64,000 nucleotides of DNA, taken from positions 310,001 through 374,000 of the forward strand of contig FWXP01000003.1 of the NCBI GenBank assembly GCA_900176545.1. The letters are read 5' to 3'. The stretch is from Oscillospiraceae bacterium (GTDB lineage: Bacteria; Bacillota; Clostridia; Saccharofermentanales; Saccharofermentanaceae). The notes beneath the pieces were generated by a model, which was not told where the DNA came from, did not search any database, and worked only from the letters and a program-made list of their open reading frames with translations. Shown piece by piece: positions 61,370 to 64,000 of this stretch. Each line of letters starts with the position of its first letter. Position 1 is the first letter of the stretch. The position numbers and the translations under genes were made by a program.

Positions 61370-62728
61370 ATGTGTAATGGTGTTATCAAAAGGACGGCGG
61401 CGGTAATAGCAGTGATCCAACTTCTGCTTGCTATGACATCCTGCATCGGAAGGCAATACGAACATGTACTGATCAACAGGATGACTGAAGCTGAGAAGGA
61501 AAGGTCCTCTAAGACTGAACTTCAGATCCTCGATGAGCCGTGGAATGAATGCATGAATGACTTCGCGGGCAATGTTTATTACATCGAAGGATTTGGTGCG
61601 TTGGTATATGGAAGTCCCTGCTTCGATCCGCTTCCCCCTGAAGGATACGACGGCGGTGCGGGTAGTGTGATCTACAGACATCTCATACAAGATAAAGATC
61701 CCGATGAGATAGTCTTCGAAGATTACGAAGATTTCAAGGAACAGTTGTCGGAACTTATCGAGGAAGATATCAAAGCAGGCTGCCCGAGGGTACCCGCAGA
61801 AGAACACTTCGATGATATCATCGGACTATACGATGCTTATATTGCAGGAGAGACCAAAGATATCGACAGGGATGATCTTGAAGCATATCTGGAACGGTAT
61901 TGGGCAGGTGAGGTCGATACGGGATCTGACGGTATGTATTGGGAGATGGATAAGGAGAAGGTAGAGGCGATAAGAGACAGCATCACCGAATACCATATCT
62001 ACGACGAGGAATTGGATCTGGAATTTGTAGTACATGTCACGACTCCTCCGGAGTACGATGCTGACACAGTGTATCCTGCGCTTGTAATGACTGATGCCGT
62101 ATGGAGGTTCAAGGATGTAACGGAGATATACAAAGCGATGGAAGAAGGCAGGGCAGAACCTCAGATACTTATTACTATCGGCTTTGAATACGATATTGAC
62201 GGCTGGGATAACGAAGTAAGGAGCAATATCCTCTGTGACCATAAGAAGGAATTCCTGGACTTTATCACGGATAATCTTATGCCTTACCTTAGTGAAGAAT
62301 ACAGATTCGATACCGACAGTTCGACTTTGTTCGGCCATTCCCAGGGAGGCGTATTTGCACATTATGCGGCATTTAACTACGACAGATATGAGAACAAGCC
62401 TTTCAAGAATTACATAATAGGCAGCCCTACATTCTGGACACCGTACTTTACTGACGTAAGTGATTACGAAGACTACAAGTATGAGTATGGTTACTTTGAG
62501 CGAAATGATACCTATGACAGAAATATCCTTATTACCGCAGGGGATAAGGAAGATGAGGACTACGAAGATTATTACGGTGATAACGATTCTACTTTAGAAG
62601 GAATAGAACATCTGACAGAAAGGCTTAGTACATACGGCGTTACAACATTCGAGGTCAAGATATACGACAGTCACCACTATCAGTATGTATCGGATATGCT
62701 CATAGAATACGTGTGCGATAAGGTATAA
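61370..62728 (+). CDS. Lipoprotein with esterase (alpha/beta hydrolase) domain
   Basis: A 452-residue protein. Residues 1-24 are a signal peptide ending AMTSC, with Cys as the likely lipid site. After a 180-residue N-terminal part rich in Asp and Glu comes an esterase D/enterobactin-esterase-like domain: FGHSQGGVFAHYAAFN carries the nucleophile Ser (G-x-S-x-G), a later ITAGDKEDEDYED may hold the acid and DSHHYQYVSDML the His. Substrate unknown. GGAGGAG lies before the ATG, and a small hairpin (61343-61361) precedes it. Confidence 0.8.
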   Translation: MCNGVIKRTAAVIAVIQLLLAMTSCIGRQYEHVLINRMTEAEKERSSKTELQILDEPWNECMNDFAGNVYYIEGFGALVYGSPCFDPLPPEGYDGGAGSVIYRHLIQDKDPDEIVFEDYEDFKEQLSELIEEDIKAGCPRVPAEEHFDDIIGLYDAYIAGETKDIDRDDLEAYLERYWAGEVDTGSDGMYWEMDKEKVEAIRDSITEYHIYDEELDLEFVVHVTTPPEYDADTVYPALVMTDAVWRFKDVTEIYKAMEEGRAEPQILITIGFEYDIDGWDNEVRSNILCDHKKEFLDFITDNLMPYLSEEYRFDTDSSTLFGHSQGGVFAHYAAFNYDRYENKPFKNYIIGSPTFWTPYFTDVSDYEDYKYEYGYFERNDTYDRNILITAGDKEDEDYEDYYGDNDSTLEGIEHLTERLSTYGVTTFEVKIYDSHHYQYVSDMLIEYVCDKV

Positions 62729-62762
62729 TCAAAGAGATCATATGAATAGTGAGCAGTAACGG

Positions 62763-63026
62763 ATGCAAGAAGAGTTAAGATCTCAAAAGAACGATAACAG
62801 ATACGTACTGTACGAGGACAGGATAGAAGTCGTATCCCGTTCTCGTACGGTCACGTTACCATTGCCGGTAGATAAAGACAGATATATGAACTATCTATGC
62901 TTTACCGGCATCTTCTATATCGGAGATAAGCTCTATGCGACAGTAGCCACGCGGGAAAGCTACGACCTCAAGTTCGTGATAGACGAGGACACGATAGAAC
63001 TTACGGATCCGACACCATTCTACTGA
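62763..63026 (+). CDS. 87-residue hypothetical protein
   Basis: A small soluble protein starting MQEELRSQKNDNRYV, predicted mostly beta, with no cysteine cluster, membrane helix or family I recognise. It lies 34 bases after the esterase gene in the same direction and its stop codon abuts the end of the convergent gene at 63027. The ribosome site is weak (GTAACGG), so I am only moderately sure it is expressed. Confidence 0.55.
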   Translation: MQEELRSQKNDNRYVLYEDRIEVVSRSRTVTLPLPVDKDRYMNYLCFTGIFYIGDKLYATVATRESYDLKFVIDEDTIELTDPTPFY

Positions 63027-63317
63027 TCAAGCAGCATGTGCGTACTGATAAGCAGAATATATCTCATCGTAAAATGCCTGCTCTGCATCCATGAGAAATA
63101 CTATCTTAAATAGGCACATACCTGTTATCTCGCAGAGATGCTCTCTGATATCCATCGACAGATCAAGATCCATCATATCGTCAGCTTCTCTCTGGGCTAT
63201 AAGATATTCATATATATCGTCAATGGAATAGCCTGTCTTATTAGCGATGTACTCTGCCTCGGACTTAAGAAAATCCAAGCTTCTCCAATCTCCTACATAG
63301 ATATCGTGATCGTTCAT
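63027..63317 (-). CDS. 96-residue hypothetical protein
   Basis: A small acidic, helical protein (MNDHDIYVGDWRSLDFLKSE to QYAHAA) on the minus strand. The ATG is preceded by GAGGAGAAC, a strong ribosome site, which supports a real gene. No known domain is visible. It resembles small all-helical regulators or antitoxin-like proteins in size only, and no toxin gene is next to it. Confidence 0.65.
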   Translation of the reverse strand: MNDHDIYVGDWRSLDFLKSEAEYIANKTGYSIDDIYEYLIAQREADDMMDLDLSMDIREHLCEITGMCLFKIVFLMDAEQAFYDEIYSAYQYAHAA

Positions 63318-63441
63318 AGTCTGTTCTCCTCAATATAGATGGGTTAAAGTTTTCTATGACACGATTCTATAACAAGAGGTGTTCTAATAATGGTACAGAA
63401 AAGTAGTTTGCGATATTTTGTTTGGGAACGCAAATCTCTAT

Positions 63442-63470
63442 TTGCCAATTAGAAAAAGTAAGTATATAAT
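63442..63470 (+). promoter_or_regulatory. Promoter of the tRNA-Arg gene
   Basis: TTGCCA at 63442-63447 and a perfect TATAAT at 63465-63470, 17 bases apart, ten bases before the tRNA. Confidence 0.8.
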
Positions 63471-63479
63471 TAACGTCAT

Positions 63480-63556
63480 GTTTGCGTAGCTCAGCAGGAT
63501 AGAGCGTCCGCCTCCTAAGCGGAAGGCCAGCGGTTCGAATCCGCTCGCGAACACCA
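63480..63556 (+). tRNA. tRNA-Arg (anticodon CCT)
   Basis: A 77-base cloverleaf: acceptor GTTTGCG / CGCGAAC, D arm GCTCAGCAGGATAGAGC, anticodon stem TCCGC / GCGGA around loop CTCCTAA (anticodon CCT, reads AGG), T arm with TTCGAAT, discriminator A and an encoded CCA. It has its own promoter and terminator, so it is transcribed as a single-gene unit. Confidence 0.97.
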
Positions 63557-63561
63557 GGAAC

Positions 63562-63599
63562 AACAGGGGCTTAGAGAAATCTGAGCCCCTGTTTTCTTT
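63562..63599 (+). terminator. Rho-independent terminator of the tRNA-Arg gene
   Basis: A perfect 14-base stem, AACAGGGGCTTAGA / TCTGAGCCCCTGTT, GAAA loop, then TTCTTT. The group II intron begins directly behind it. Confidence 0.93.
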
Positions 63600-64000
63600 G
63601 TATGACGGGCATGTCCCGAACCTCGGGTGAAAATCCCGAGGGGCGTAGTTGCCGACGAACCTTAAAGCGACTTGCAAGGTTTGTATCGTGAGGTACAGGC
63701 GAGAAGAAGCAATAGCGAAACCGTGGCTCGACGGACAGAAACCTGATATTAAGGCGTATTGAGCGGATGAGATGGCAACGGGCATCAAAGTCCAAAAGGC
63801 AACCGTAACCTCAATGCGTAAATCAGGCGAGTAAACGGGGAAAGGTTCGGGGCTTATCCCGTGAGGTCTCACAGACGAAGCACGATCCGTAGTAACAACG
63901 AACTGTGAGAAGTCAGCAGAAGCCATAGTACCGAGTAATCGGGAAGGGTGGAACAATTTAACCGTGCGACGCAAATGTATGTCCTGAGGATATGCCCGAC
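63600..64000 (+). mobile_element. Group II intron (class C-like), 5' part, cut by window edge
   Basis: From about G63600 (GTATGACGGGCATG) the sequence follows the 5' RNA domains of class C bacterial group II introns such as the Oceanobacillus iheyensis intron. Shared elements include GGGTGAAAATCCCGAG, AGAAGAAGCAATAGCGAAACC and, before the maturase gene, GAAGTCAGCAGAAGCCATAG (about 63908-63929) with GGGTGGAACAA. No credible maturase frame has begun by 64000, so the reverse transcriptase and domains V-VI lie outside. Its place immediately after an intrinsic terminator is the known target preference of class C introns. Confidence 0.88.

Noticed and set aside
63027-63317. Toxin-antitoxin pair with the convergent 62763 gene
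   Set aside because: The genes face each other instead of overlapping in one operon and neither shows a toxin or antitoxin domain.
1-64000. CRISPR array, prophage, integrase or transposase genes
   Set aside because: I found no regular spacer-repeat blocks and no phage structural, integrase or transposase proteins; the only mobile element is the partial group II intron.

Overview
The window reads as a stretch of a low-to-middle GC Bacillota chromosome, most likely an anaerobic member of Clostridia. Evidence: two T-box leaders, an infC-rpmI-rplT operon with an attenuator, AddAB rather than RecBCD, a 2-oxoacid:ferredoxin oxidoreductase, Rnf-type genes, a sortase-type surface protein, and AGGAGG-type ribosome binding sites with TTGACA/TATAAT-type promoters. 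I cannot name the genus from sequence alone. Nearly all of it is ordinary chromosomal backbone; the only clear mobile element is a group II intron cut by the right edge.

Layout. 1-9.7 kb: HD-GYP phosphodiesterase (5' end outside the window), ferredoxin-type aldo/keto reductase, a large solute-binding lipoprotein with an SDR epimerase and a 54-residue protein, a tyrosine T-box with tyrS, and a Na/phosphate cotransporter. 9.8-18.1 kb: an SPFH/zinc-ribbon protein, a four-subunit 2-oxoacid:ferredoxin oxidoreductase operon, and an isoleucine-type T-box driving ilvA, followed by ridA and an ABC-F ATPase. 18.2-24.1 kb: an EAL phosphodiesterase, leuC-leuD-leuB and an aminotransferase. 24.2-31.7 kb: infC-rpmI-rplT (infC appears to start at ATC), two tandem paralogous membrane proteins, an rRNA/tRNA methyltransferase, and aconitase with citrate synthase. 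31.9-38.8 kb: a cell-wall-anchored protein, a DMT exporter, small membrane proteins, a broken TraX-like gene and a B12/radical-SAM pair. 38.8-44.4 kb: a lipid group (MarR regulator, acyl carrier protein, diacylglycerol kinase, secreted EEP-fold enzyme, PlsC acyltransferase, acyl-CoA ligase). 44.5-51.9 kb: addB-addA and tadA. 52-54.3 kb: two zinc-ribbon membrane proteins and rpoD. 54.3-59.2 kb: a divergent Rnf-like operon. 59.2-63.3 kb: a two-component system, an esterase lipoprotein and two small proteins. 63.4-64 kb: tRNA-Arg(CCT), its terminator and a class C-like group II intron inserted directly behind it.

How they fit together. Citrate synthase, aconitase and the KorDABC-type enzyme would supply or use 2-oxoacids with ferredoxin, while ilvA, leuCDB and the aminotransferase belong to branched-chain amino-acid synthesis. 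The most unusual locus is the Rnf-like operon. It keeps recognisable C, D and G subunits, appears to carry RnfE and RnfA fused in one protein, has no RnfB, and has lost or altered several residues that hold cofactors in ordinary Rnf. It is followed by its own OmpR/EnvZ-type pair. That locus is my best candidate for an undescribed system.
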